From Haliclona indistincta (taxonomy: Eukaryota; Porifera; Demospongiae; Haplosclerida; Chalinidae), in NCBI GenBank assembly GCA_964017065.1, contig OZ024783.1, positions 14,701,820 through 14,765,819 on the forward strand: a stretch of DNA of 64,000 nucleotides, given 5' to 3'. Shown piece after piece: positions 30,401-39,517 of the stretch (positions are counted from its first letter, which is position 1; each line of letters opens with the position of its first letter). A program made the translations under genes and the position numbers. The notes below the pieces were generated by a model. That model was not told the DNA's origin. It searched no databases and saw only the letters and a program-made list of their open reading frames with translations.

Positions 30401-30835
30401 ATCTGCACCTTAGGTGCTTCATTATTTTTGTCTTCAGGGCATTATGCTGGCCTACAGTGTGACACAGGAGAGGTCATTTGACAATATTAGAAACTGGATG
30501 AGAAATATAGAAGAGGTGAGTCACAATTCTAATCTATCTAACTACCTGTAGATTTGAGAATTCCTGGTCACTTGATGTAACCGTACAAAATGTGTGGGCA
30601 AGACTGCTGTTCCAAAATACATTGCAACTCTGGGAGATAACACTAAATACACAAAGACATGTGTCAAATGCTGTATTCTATTCTGTATTCTGTATTGTAT
30701 TGTGTTGTTCTCTTCGTTTTTTTCTCTTGCTTTTAAATACTAAAGAATGCTGCTGCTGAGGTTGAAAAGATTCTAGTGGGTAATAGGTGTGACCTTGATG
30801 ATGAACGAGTAGTCAGCACTGAGAGAGGTCAAATG
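21430..30835 (+). CDS. Rab B: Rab8/10/13-like small GTPase, last exons missing
   Basis: Exons: 21430-21565 ([24 protein letters not shown]-loop GDHDVGKTG), 21653-21774 ([27 protein letters not shown]), 30438-30515 ([20 protein letters not shown]) and 30746-30835 (GNRCDLDD, ends at GQM). The internal exons equal those of Rab A and Rab C in length. Altered residues: the switch I junction reads TIS instead of TIG, YDVT reads YSVT, and NKCD reads NRCD. Intron 2 is 8.66 kb against 3.56 kb in Rab A because of at least seven insertions. After exon 4 the match with Rab A continues to about 31080 and then stops. I found no exon 5 up to 33 kb, so the G5 motif and prenylated tail are lost or far away. 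Probable pseudogene in the making; exons 1-4 have no stop. Confidence 0.75.
21988..22532. mobile_element. TAGCCTCG-family element, 545 bp, 9-bp target duplication
   Basis: Ends TAGCCTCGCCTCCAGG.. and ..CCTGGAGGCGAGGTTA. Flanked by a perfect direct repeat GTACTTGTA at 21979-21987 and 22533-22541. The paralogous Rab A intron has the uninterrupted site (GCACTTGTAATCTAATG near 1755). No ORF. A 9-bp duplication is compatible with Mutator-like or a few other superfamilies. Confidence 0.9.
22705..23080. mobile_element. 376-bp MITE, CTATAG duplication
   Basis: Ends ACTCCTTAGTGGCTAATTG and CAATTAGCCACTAAGGGAGT (one indel between them). CTATAG flanks both sides (22699-22704, 23081-23086). Rab A has a single CTATAG followed directly by ACACAG (near 2100). 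Confidence 0.85.
23116..23748. mobile_element. piggyBac-like MITE, 633 bp, TTAA duplication
   Basis: TTAA at 23112-23115 and 23749-23752; ends CCCTTTAGTCCC and GGCCTTAAAGGG. TTAA targets with CCCT-type ends are typical of piggyBac derivatives (family knowledge). Rab A shows one TTAA at 2120-2123 in the same context. No transposase. Confidence 0.85.
24335..25123. mobile_element. DNA element with 15-bp TIR GGGGCGAGCCTGAGC
   Basis: Perfect inverted ends 24335-24349 and 25109-25123; 789 bp. A Gln/Thr/Arg-rich ORF of 79 codons (24493-24732) has no recognisable domain. Lies in Rab B intron 2 where Rab A has continuous sequence. Confidence 0.75.
25150..25685 (-). mobile_element. fragment of the 36457-38650 element
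   Basis: Inverted match to about 38000-38560, including the frame [16 protein letters not shown] and the GTGTGTGTCGTCAAAAAACA-type segment. Ends are missing, so it is a truncated copy. Confidence 0.65.
25689..26051. mobile_element. MITE with about 80-bp TIRs
   Basis: GTCTAGCAGCTGACCCTCTC at the left is inverted at the right (GAGAGGGTCAGCTGCTAGAC), and the match continues through CAATTATC and TCATTCAT. No coding capacity. Confidence 0.85.
26409..27447 (+). mobile_element. CTCGG-family element copy 1, with internal minisatellite
   Basis: Left end ATGCCGAGGTGGGCGGAGCC, right end GAGGCATCTGCACC-TTT-GGTGC (terminal hairpin). Rab A has the clean empty site (TTTTTTATGAAGTACTG near 3275). Further copies at 27488, 29419, 57483, 59100 and 63734. 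Confidence 0.75.
26885..27345. repeat. 22-bp minisatellite
   Basis: About 20 imperfect units of CTGCTTGCATGCTACCATGG plus two bases, inside the CTCGG element. Open in several frames on both strands (Cys/Leu-rich or Gln/Lys/Met-rich) only because of the repeat. Confidence 0.85.
27488..28190 (+). mobile_element. CTCGG-family element copy 2
   Basis: TTATGCCTCGGTGGGCGGAG at the left; CCACCGAGGCATCTGCACC-TTA-GGTGC at the right. Inserted into GTTGATT, which is continuous in Rab A near 3306. No ORF with known domains. Confidence 0.8.
28259..29342. mobile_element. TIR element (GACCAGTTGCATGTAAGCG), TA target likely
   Basis: TAGACCAGTTGCATGTAAGC at the left is inverted at the right as GCTTACATGCAACTGGTCTA; just inside each end sits a TGACGTCACG box. 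Related ends occur at 56497-57222. Rab A has the continuous site (GCATAAATTGCAAT near 3350). A TA duplication would suggest a Tc1/mariner-type origin, but the terminal TA may equally be part of the element. Confidence 0.75.
28763..29155 (+). CDS. captured or relict ORF with a SAP-like segment
   Basis: Inside the element above, the frame reads [20 protein letters not shown] then WLLCR. The IPGA..L.V..LR.WL.CRG pattern recurs in N-terminal exons of invertebrate transposon proteins (recollection, not searched). Downstream residues do not continue that family, so this is probably one surviving exon followed by chance open frame. Confidence 0.4.
   Translation, partial: SMERLWLRLIARRLEVVLTPDDIPGAEPYEQHTVAALRWWLLCRYYCPYISIWKVSQKNSCTGFHIILLQIKLFQPRRLSVFLPWNAMEAFFWVGSPTSTTHCASLAWHLARTALYQSCKQTLLSACNTF
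29419..30424 (+). mobile_element. CTCGG-family element copy 3, beside the exon 3 acceptor of Rab B
   Basis: Left end TATGCCGCCTCGGTGGGCGG; right end GAGGCATCTGCACC-TTA-GGTGCTTCATTAT. The right hairpin stops only about 18 bp before Rab B exon 3 (30438), so the branch point for that exon probably lies in element DNA. Interrupted by the 30029-30302 insertion. Confidence 0.75.
30029..30302. mobile_element. nested MITE with internal foldback
   Basis: Ends ATAAACCATGACTTCC / GGGAAGTATGGTTTAT. The interior has a strong hairpin (GAGACCCTCGCCCTTGATAT at about 30063, inverted near 30110). CTCGG copy 2 lacks it at the same place. Confidence 0.7.
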
Positions 30836-31931
30836 GTGAGTATATACATTCCACTTGTAGTTGAATACGTCTGCATGCATTCTTGTTGCGATTGTACATT
30901 TTATGCTATCATTCCTACTGACAGTTAGATTGATTTTAGCACAATTTTACGGTTAGGTATGATTCGCACTCTATAGTGAGGTAATTATGTTGAGCTTTGC
31001 GTAAAACTTTCTGACAGTATTATAGATAGGCAAACAAATTTTGTGTTTGTTGCTCAGTCTGTGACGACTTAAGTTCACCTACAGTGGAACACACGAAGAG
31101 AGTAGAAAAATGTGTTTTTAAAATTTTGTTTCATATCACAGGAACCAAGTGTGCTATGACCATGTTGCAGGTATCATTATGATCCTCTATCCCTACTGAA
31201 TGTAATGAACTATATGGTTTTTTGTTGCGTGACACACACATGAAACAATATGAGGCATGTAGCAGAACACGTTTAGTTGGAGATCTCTGTATGTGCTGGT
31301 AGTTAAGAGCTCATAATGGATATGTGAACTGTACTAATTTATACGTACCTTTGACCAACATCTTGGCGCCCAGTCAGCGTTACTACAAAAGTGCGGTCCG
31401 AAAACTGGTTTTTGCGACCAGCCCCAACATCAGCTTAGAGAACTCACGAACCTGCGGGAGTTAAGATGCTGGATAGCTTACACATTGATGATTACGAAAA
31501 CACTTATCTTGAGCGCCTTCTTCACTTCGTCGTGAATAGCGCAGCTCTTCCATTTGCGAGTGCTGTTTTCTTGCCGCCATCTTGCGACTTCAATGGATTT
31601 TTGTGATGTCACGCATAATAATTGTTGGCTGTGTGAACGTCATAACTATTGAAAACACATTGAATCAGTGTAATAGTTACATTGCCAGAAATGTAATACA
31701 TTTTTTGGACATGAGCAGTTTTTCTGATATTTTGCACACCAGGACGTGTTAACAGTCATCTACACATCCAGAAAGCACAAGAAGTTGGCTAGAAGGACTG
31801 TGCTGAATCGCTGAAGCAGAATAGCTACGATAAAGCCAGTATCAGTGAATACCGAATTTTGAAATTTCTAATTATCAGTACAAAAATCACCAAATTTTGC
31901 CTCTGGGGGAAAATATGCGCACGTCTACCAG
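30836..31931. other. intron 4 of Rab B and unassigned DNA
   Basis: 30836-31080 aligns with Rab A intron 4. Beyond that no exon 5 and no recognisable gene. Confidence 0.5.
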
Positions 31932-31940
31932 AGCTAAAAC

Positions 31941-32565
31941 TAGCCTCGTCCCCACGCCCAATTTTCGCTAACTTTACGAAACGAATGACGGAACGAAATG
32001 CGAAAATAGGGCCTGGTATCCATTGCAGGGGTATTGGTGCGCATGCGTTAGTCGTTATACAGAATCTGTATAATCGGCAGGATATTCTGAATCCGTAACC
32101 TTGTATTCTTCTAGGATACTGCGTCATTCCGTGTATTTGTCCGTATTCTCGCTCTACTGTAATGGAAGTTCTCACTGTGTGCACGTTTCTCTGCTTAGCG
32201 TAAAGATTGCAAACACGTGTAGACTAGTTCAGGAAGTCTAAGCCGATCTACTGGCGCCCTCACAAACCCCACGTGAAACTGTAGCGTACCAAGACTTTCA
32301 CGAGTCCATTTTTCCAACTGAACGATGGTTTTTACTGGCTGCCCTGGTTGTCTTCAGACTCCCTCGCGACGGATCAAATCTTCTAGAGTGCCTGTTTGCT
32401 TAGCTATATTTCGTTTCTTGTTTTTAAACTCGCTCCGACTCTTTAATTTTATTCATGCATGCGTATCATTAATTACCCTTGCAATAGAGACCAGGCCTTT
32501 ATTTTTCGCCGTTTCGTTCATTTGCGTTTTTCGTTGCGAAAAATTTTGGCCTGGGGACGAGGCTA
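31941..32565. mobile_element. TAGCCTCG-family element, 625 bp, 9-bp duplication
   Basis: Ends TAGCCTCGTCCCC and GGGGACGAGGCTA; AGCTAAAAC is duplicated exactly at 31932-31940 and 32566-32574. Same terminal motif and duplication length as the 21988 element. No coding capacity. Confidence 0.9.
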
Positions 32566-33037
32566 AGCTAAAACAAGCATCAGGCAAGTCTGTTCATAGC
32601 TGTGAGCAACAATCCGGATCGAACTAAGGCACAAATTTTGTCACAAACCGGTAAAACGTGTAAGAAATTTTGAAAATGCTCGAAATTCACGTACTAATGT
32701 ATTACGAGAAGGTTCCGGTTAGGTACAGGAGGAATGCCGCATACTTAATATTCATAATACAGTTAACCACACCCACTTTGAATAAATATTGGTTATCTTT
32801 CCCGCGCGACCCGCGAAATCTAACCTCTGGTAGCTCGCAGCTGTACAGGCTTCTAGCGCTAGCTAGATCTAAGACCACAATGTCTGCCAGTCTTGGAAAG
32901 AAGATCAGCACGAGCCCTTAGCCAACAATGAATCAGACGCTGCCGGTAAGACCGATTGATCAGCTGCTGTTATTATAAATTATAATAAATAGGAATAAAA
33001 CTGCTGGGTAGATGCACTGGTTACAGAATATTGTCGA

Positions 33038-33289
33038 TTGAAAATGTCTAACAAGGGAGAGAAGGCAACATCTTGTCGAGATTGCTTTGAGAGAGGTGTC
33101 TCCGTGAGTACTTGCCGCCTAACTCATGGTCATTGTGGTCGGGGAGTACCTACTAGTTATGAAGCAATTGGGCTAGAGCTTGATGTTCTACAGTGTGTCA
33201 GTGATCTCCAAAGTGTTACTGTTTCTCACTCCAAAAACTGTGTGACAGGGTATGTGATTACTCAGAAAAGGCGTGGGAGGAATGGATGA
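33038..33289 (+). CDS. Cys-rich ORF of the foldback element (left arm copy)
   Basis: Reads SCRDCFERGVSVSTCRLTHG then HCGRGVPTSYEAIGLEL. The cysteine/histidine spacing suggests a zinc-binding unit; family unknown. The right-arm copy (35880-36134, minus) reads RVSVSTCRLTHCHCGRRVPT and is over 85% alike, so the arm was duplicated with the coding piece. In the right arm an upstream exon (MSDQHDPLANNESDAAG) precedes a GT donor. Confidence 0.4.
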   Translation: MKMSNKGEKATSCRDCFERGVSVSTCRLTHGHCGRGVPTSYEAIGLELDVLQCVSDLQSVTVSHSKNCVTGYVITQKRRGRNG

Positions 33290-34126
33290 AAAAATTGCAA
33301 GTCAGAAAATTCATGTCGACTCTGTTATGGAACTTTTTCCGATAAGCATGTGCCCATTATCTGCATGTGAGAAAGAAAATTTATATTAATAACTTTGACC
33401 GAGACTTTATAGTGCTGCACGTGTATAATATGCAGTTATACATTCAACGTTTATTAACTGCTAGAAACTAAGCATAATAATGGATACTTCTTTAATCAAT
33501 GATACAAACCATAGTAGCTACATGACGTATGCAATTTACATAACATTCTTACTTGATGACATGACATCCATTCAGAATTCATGTACACTTGAAGCTTTTT
33601 GTTTCCAACATACCAGGGTTGACTCTCAATGTCTCGCCATTTCTCATCCAACTAAAATGAACACAATAATATTATTTTATTATTGTGACACATAGTAATA
33701 ATTATAATGTATAGACATGTAAAACAGAGTGGTACAATGTACCTGTAGTTGCATATGCAATTACTGTAATTGCGTATCTCAGAACAGACTCGAGCTCCTT
33801 ATCAGAATGTAAAACTTCATTAGCACCTTTGTTGACCCAACGTTCCCATGCTTGTGCTCTCTGAAAGTCGCAGAGCAATTGAAAACAGAACGGAAATAGA
33901 CTCCCAATAGCACCTAGCTCGACACTACTTGAAGGCCTGGGTACGAGGCTATACTTTTATCTGTCATAAGGAACTATGGAGACCAATTGCTATTCCACTC
34001 GTTTACAATCCGTAGACCCTCTGAGACAAGTATAGCTACAACCCTTCCACCCCCAATAGATGTTTTCATAGTGGCAAAGAAGCAAGAGAAGCCATATTTG
34101 GTAGTACGATAGATGTTGTCCATCAT
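33290..34126. other. spacer of the foldback element
   Basis: No gene. GGTACGAGGCTA near 33941 looks like an orphan right end of the TAGCCTCG family. Confidence 0.45.
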
Positions 34127-34135
34127 AGTAATCAC

Positions 34136-34676
34136 TAGTCTCATCCCCAGACCACTCTCTCTTCTGCTAATGCTTGGGAGGGTCCGGTTAAATGAAGGCA
34201 AATTCCTGGTTCAATGACGTAATTGTCACGCGCGAAATCATGTGCTCAACAATTAGCTACCTCGTCTTCCATCAAGCTTCAAAGGACACACAACTATAAC
34301 TATGCAAGATTTACTGTTATGAAGCAAGTTGAAGATACTTGGTAGGACTAGGTAACAAAGAAACTTCTCAGCTCCTGTAGGAAGAGAAACAAACCCGCTA
34401 CGAAATTAACCACGACTTCTTGCTACTCAGCCGACAAACACGAATATCCAAGCTGTTTAGCGCTCTTCGATATCGATTCCATGATACATTGTAGCATTCC
34501 TTGGATAAGCCATGATCAATGTCGCATGCAGGTAATGTGAATTTTGGGAAATACTGCAATCTGATTGGTATTTCACAATTCTGAGAATGAAACATCACGG
34601 AACCAGGAATTTGCCTTCATTTAACCAGACCCTCTCCCGAGCATAGCGGAAGGGGTGTGGTCTGGGGACGAGACTA
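34136..34676. mobile_element. TAGYCTCG-family element carrying a RecQ-like exon
   Basis: Long TIRs (about 75 bp): TAGTCTCATCCCCAGACCAC at the left and GTGTGGTCTGGGGACGAGAC at the right. The left flank AGTAATCAC (34127-34135) matches AGTAATCAA at 35903-35911 once the adjacent 34678-35900 element is taken out. The interior is mostly a helicase-like exon on the minus strand (34315-34600). Confidence 0.75.
34315..34600 (-). pseudogene. RecQ-like helicase first-exon fragment, copy 1
   Basis: Aligns with 41235-41540. After a frameshift it keeps LPTGAEKFLCY, a decayed form of the RecQ walker A (PTGxGKSLCY), followed by LVLPSIF. Fragment only; no motifs II-VI. Confidence 0.5.
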
Positions 34677-34677
34677 A

Positions 34678-35900
34678 GTCATAGATCTTAGAGACTAACG
34701 TACCCGGGATAGGAAACTACTCACGTGATCCCATTGGAACGCGTACAAAATGTTTTGCAGATGATGGTTGCGCTGGAAAAGGGCTTCAGCTATCTCCAGT
34801 TGCTAATGCAAAAGCTACTGCAGAACAGTGAGCAAGGCGTCAACTTAGCTACAAAAGATTTTATTCTCGTCTCATTGCTTAGCTGAGTAAATGTAAGTTT
34901 ATTGTTTGTCGTGTAGGAGTCCAGTTCGTAATTCCTAGTTTGTTTTATGCTGTGTAACGGTCGCCGCCATTCTCTATGTACCTATTACTTGCAGCACATT
35001 CACATTTTTGCTTCTTAGTTACTACTAAAAGTTAGCAGTCTAGATACCATACACCACAAACTAGCTAGTTTCGTTTGTGAACAAGCGAATGTTCCGTAAG
35101 CGTGTTTTGTTGCCTGAGGCTTTGTCTACTTACATGTACAAGCTCTTGTAAACTTGTGTTTATGACTCATAAACCAACTCCATGTAGCTGACTCAATTGT
35201 ACATGTAAGTCTGTAGCACAAATACATGTGTATTCGATTAAGGCTCTGTTTCTCTCTCTCTAGTCCCTGACAAGTTTCTGCTGGCATCGGGCAGCATGAA
35301 GGGCCGCAGGCTGGTAATATCCTGCCAGATCCATGATCATGAGGCTATCACTGGATAGCCAAGACCCACTAGAGAGAATACCCATACCATTGAACATTAT
35401 CACAACAGCTGAGGCTTGAAAACCAGGATATGCTAGAGCGCGACTTATATTATTTCTAGCGCGTCGACCTGTAAAAGAATAGTGATGATGTATTGTTTGA
35501 TAATTATTGTCTGACTGTTACACAATGTAATAAACTCATCTGTACACGTGCTGAGTTCTTGTTCAGTTGGAATTAACAACAACAACACTTTGAATCAACT
35601 TACACACACATTTATAGCGACAGACAACAATCAGTTAGACTGAACGAGACACATAGGAGTCGTGCACGCGTAGTACACAGCGACAAACAACACACACATG
35701 AGTTCAGAACTCTGTTACATATCTATAGTTTTGCTTGCATCAGGCGCTGACTGTGTTAACTGCAGTAGCGCAGATAGCAGCAGTAGATTCAGCCATTATT
35801 GTTCGCCTGTTACTGATTCTTATTTCGCGCGCAACCATCATCCGCAAACGAAATTTACGAGTTTCCTATCCCGGGTACGTTAGTCTCTAAGATCTATGAC
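34678..35900. mobile_element. PIF/Harbinger-like MITE, TAA duplication
   Basis: About 42-bp TIRs starting GTCATAGATCTTAGAGACTA, perfect or nearly so. TAA flanks both sides (34675-34677, 35901-35903); TWA targets are typical of PIF/Harbinger. The interior shares its right part with 21105-21367 and itself has a roughly 160-bp insertion (about 35540-35720). No transposase. Confidence 0.75.
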
Positions 35901-36134
35901 TAAGTAATCAAAATACCCTGTCACACAGTTTTCAGAGTGAGAAACAGTAACACTTTGGAGATCACTACTGACACACAGTGGAAGATCAAGCTCTAGCCCA
36001 ATTGCTTCATAACTAGTAGGTACTCTTCGACCACAATGACAATGAGTTAGGCGGCAAGTACTCACGGAGACACGTACCTCTCTCAAAGCAATCTTGACAA
36101 GATGTTGTCTTCTCTCCCTTGTGAGACATTTCAA
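35880..36134 (-). CDS. Cys-rich ORF of the foldback element (right arm copy)
   Basis: Inverted counterpart of 33038-33289, with the same Cys/His pattern and the YEAIGLELDLP segment. No family recognised. Its end at 35904 coincides with the target duplication of the 34136 element, so the 3' part is cut by that insertion. Confidence 0.35.
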   Translation of the reverse strand: MKCLTRERRQHLVKIALREVRVSVSTCRLTHCHCGRRVPTSYEAIGLELDLPLCVSSDLQSVTVSHSENCVTGYFDYLVIDLRD

Positions 36135-36534
36135 TCGACAATATTCTGTACTCCTCTTTCTTTTCAGGCAACCAGTGCATCTACCCAGCAGTTTTATTCC
36201 TATTTAGATTATTATTATAATTATAATGGCAGCAGCTGATCAATCGGTCTTACCGGCAGCGTCTGATTCATTGTTGGCTAAGGGATCGTGCTGATCAGAC
36301 ATTGTAGTCTTAGATCACAGCTGCGAGCTATACCAGAGATAAGATTTCGCGGGTCGCGCGGGAATGATAACCAATATTCATTCAAATGTGGGTGTGGTTG
36401 ACTGGATTATGAATATTAAGTATGCGGCATTCCTCCTGTACCTAACCGGAACCTTGGGTTTTCACGCCCGCCGCTGTGGTTGACCGTAGAATAGCTGCAA
36501 TGTAAACTAGACCCGCCTACTTATGAATTCTATA

Positions 36535-36777
36535 ACGTTGCTTAGGCCTATCATGGAGACCACGAAAGATTGTCAGTGCTCTGTGTGTGACAAACCTCTG
36601 GTTGGCTCAGCCAATAAGTCTTCTTTATGGCTCTTCCGCAACAGCTGTCAGAGAAATCCTACAGTCTATCTGCAGAAAGGAGACGGGGAAATCTCTGGAC
36701 TCGCTAATTTCTCCAACAACTGGTCCATTCCTCTGTCGCGTGTGCGAAAGGCAGCTACCAGAGGAGGTTGGAAGCAT
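36535..36777 (+). pseudogene. Cys-rich transposon ORF, frameshifted
   Basis: One frame gives CQCSVCDKPLVGSANKSSLW; from about 36640 the sense continues in the neighbouring frame with REILQSICRKETGKSLDSL and CRVCERQLPEEVGS. Two CxxC pairs suggest a zinc-binding N-terminal domain. Host function unlikely. Confidence 0.45.
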
Positions 36778-36899
36778 TAGTATGCGCACGTGATTTTTAG
36801 TTGTTAGTATGCGCACGTGATTTTCGAATGCGTAGCTAACGTTCCATCGTGAGGCGTGGCTCAATGGCGCTAGCATTAATAGCAGTCGAACTCATACGT

Positions 36900-37335
36900 G
36901 TATTCTTTCTAAAATTGTATTGCGTAGAGCTTGATTACTGGTCTTACTTAAAGATATTACTGGTCTTACTTACAATGCCTTACCATGACCTACTGATTCA
37001 ATTTAACGTTTCTACTCTTGAATCACGCAGATGTGTGGCTAGACTTACTATTCTGTATAAAATAACTCATAACCTTTGTTTTTTTCCTGTTCATGTATTT
37101 AATTATTTGTCTTCTTCTCGTCACCATAACCTACATAACTTAACTCTTTCTTCTCCCTTTACTAGAACTAACTCTTTCACTTATTCTTTTGTACCATTTA
37201 CTATTAATTTATGGAATAAGCTAGATAGTGTGACTGTTAATTCTCCTTCTGTTCAATCCTTTAAATATTTAGTACAGAGACATTACACCTTGCATTTGTG
37301 TTGTGTCTATAATTATTATTTAAAAAAAAAGAATA
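36900..37335 (+). mobile_element. 5'-truncated LINE (C-terminal end of ORF2)
   Basis: Frame reads STLESRRCVARLTILYKITH, then FTRTNSFTYSFVPFTINLWN, the tail of a CR1/L2-type reverse transcriptase ORF, ending near an A run at 37321. ATTACTGGTCTTACTTA is repeated at about 36937 and 36958. Confidence 0.7.
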
Positions 37336-39324
37336 CTGGTTTAGCTATTTTTACAGTGCACTGCACTAGTTTCTGTGCTCTGCATGTCGTGAAACATAGG
37401 AAGAAGTAGCACAGGTCCAGTAGACAGCACACTTGTGCTGGATTCAGGAATCTTTCTGGTGTGAAACAGGCTTACATATTAGCAACTTTCTTAGTTCTAG
37501 CTCTGACCAGGTCTCGTCAGCTGTATATTGTGTTTGCAGGTAACAATGGAACTGTTTCTTCGCTCGACGTTTTTAACGCTAAGAATTTGCTTCAGGACGT
37601 CTGTAGCAGACTTGTCAAAAAGCTGATTGCTTGCACGAACACTGAATGACTGTAGTGTTTTCCACTGTTGAGAATCTTCACTACTTTCTCGCCCATAGCA
37701 CCTCAGGGACCCATGGGTTGGATCGGGTAGATTGCATTATTCGTAATCTTCTTTGCAAGAGCTATCGATTGATACTAAATTCACTGATTAAATTTAGTCC
37801 AGAGAAGAGTGCAAAACGTAGCTACTAGGATTTCCCACAAACCGCAAGTCACATGACTGAATATTAATGCTTCCAACCTCCTCTGGGCAGCTACTGCGAG
37901 TACTGAACGATATGGTGCTATGTATGTCGCCTACGTCCGTTGTTGTCGCCATTATTACCCGTGCGCAGTATGCGCCAGGGTTATGCGTTTGTGTCCGTCT
38001 GTGTATATGTGTGTGTGTGTGTGTGTCGTCAAAAAACACGCTTGTTTACATCTCACCGCTCGAAAATCTCCACGAAAACACTCTCTGCGACTTCTTCACT
38101 GAATTTATAGTCCTATGAAGACGTTTTCTGAGCTGGCAAGCCTTGCTCGAGCGGCTAATCCATGGCTTTCTAAAGCTACGTGTCCCTTGTAAGAGCACTT
38201 TACGGTATTGTGGGTGTGTCACCCAACTGTCGACGTCCTCACTCAGTCTCACATGTCGATGTCCTCACTCAGTCTCACATGTCGAAGTCCTCACTCAGTC
38301 TCACATATGTACCGTACGTCAGAGCCATTAAACTTCTTGAGGCCTATAGCTATAGCCCATAGCTACGGTAATCAGTCTTTCTTGAGGCATTCTGTAATAT
38401 GCCGATCAACTGTTAATGCTATCATCAATAATTATTTATCTGAAGCTGTCTATGGACTAGCCGCTGTAACGTGCAAGTGTTGCAGTTTAAGTGCGGGAGT
38501 AGTCGTGGTTAGCTCTTAGCTCAGCGCACGGGTATGTGTTCATTAGAACTCTAGTTGAGATAATAGAATTCATAAGTAGGCGGGTCTAGTTTACATTGCA
38601 GCTAATCTACGGTCAACCACAGTGGCGGGCGTGAAAACCCAATTGGTATATTGTAGTCAACCAGACCCTTTCCGATAGAAAGGTCTGGCTACACGAGACT
38701 AGTAGAGTCTAGAGTGTACAGCTCGGTACACGGCAGAATTTAATTTTATAAGCATGTAAGGTGTGTGCGGTGTGTGATGTGAGTGTGATTTTGTTTATAC
38801 TGGGTACCACAGTGCGATGTCTCGTAAGATGTTATCAAGTGAATCATCAGAATTAGTCTTCCATATCTCTCCGAGTCCACATAAATTCATCCAAATATCT
38901 TGGCAAATGCGGGCTCTGGTGGCAACCCTTCGTCCGCTTGAACTTAATCTTAACCCTATTCCAATATGACTCTATATGGTTGGTGTGTACACCTGTTCGG
39001 CGGTCGATAAACTCTACCGAATGATTGACAGTGTTGTGGCCTGCAACATTGGGAGCTGTGTGATCCTATTGTATGCTGCCCACATGTCTGACCATATTGT
39101 TGTATCTGGTAAGTATTTGAAGTAGTCAATGTTGTAATAATGTTTGTTATTATTATACCTGGATGTACATGATCCCTTATTATGGGTAGCAAAGTTGCTG
39201 CATCCAGTGTTTGGACAATTTGCATGTATTCTGTAGCCGGTGTTGTGGAGGTATCACACATGCCGAACACCCAACACCTCTTGTGAAGTACTAGCCCTTC
39301 CACGATGGTACTAAAGTTAAAAGT

Positions 39325-39363
39325 TTGACATTCTGATGTGACTTGGTCACATCAGAATGTCAA
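39325..39363. repeat. perfect 18-bp inverted repeat with 3-nt loop
   Basis: TTGACATTCTGATGTGAC-TTG-GTCACATCAGAATGTCAA, 12 bp upstream of the third transposase exon (minus strand). Possible element end or foldback scar. Confidence 0.9.
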
Positions 39364-39481
39364 ATTTCTTGAGCTACTTTTGTATTCCAAACTTTGCCTT
39401 GTATTTTTTTGCCTTGTATTACTATATATTATTACCCACCCCTACGAGACTCTAAAAAAAAAAAAAAAAAAAAAAACTAAA
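39364..39481 (+). mobile_element. possible truncated LINE tail
   Basis: AT-rich 3'-UTR-like sequence ending in an A tract (39453-39475). No coding part left. Confidence 0.4.
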
Positions 39482-39517
39482 GTTAAAATTAGTACAGCCA
39501 CAGGGAAACTGTCGCAG

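Larger units (their letters stand above)
32712..36452. mobile_element. large foldback element, arms about 550 bp, with nested insertions
   Basis: 32712-33268 is inverted at 35904-36452 (starting AAGGTTCCGGTTAGGTACAG). Between the arms lie about 0.87 kb of unique sequence, then the 34136 and 34678 elements. Each arm has a short start-codon segment ending in a GTAAGACCG donor and a Cys-rich frame. Confidence 0.75.
36457..38650. mobile_element. 2.2-kb element with about 85-bp TIRs
   Basis: GGGTTTTCACGCCCGCCGCT at the left is inverted at the right (GTGGCGGGCGTGAAAACCC); the match extends through GTTTACATTGCAGCTA. Holds a zinc-finger-like frame (36523-36780), a truncated LINE (36900-37335) and a (GT)n run near 38010. 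A partial copy lies at 25150-25685. Confidence 0.75.

Noticed and set aside
31081..33000. Search for exon 5 of Rab B
   Set aside because: No LADE..G..F.E.SAK-type frame with an AG acceptor found; not annotated.
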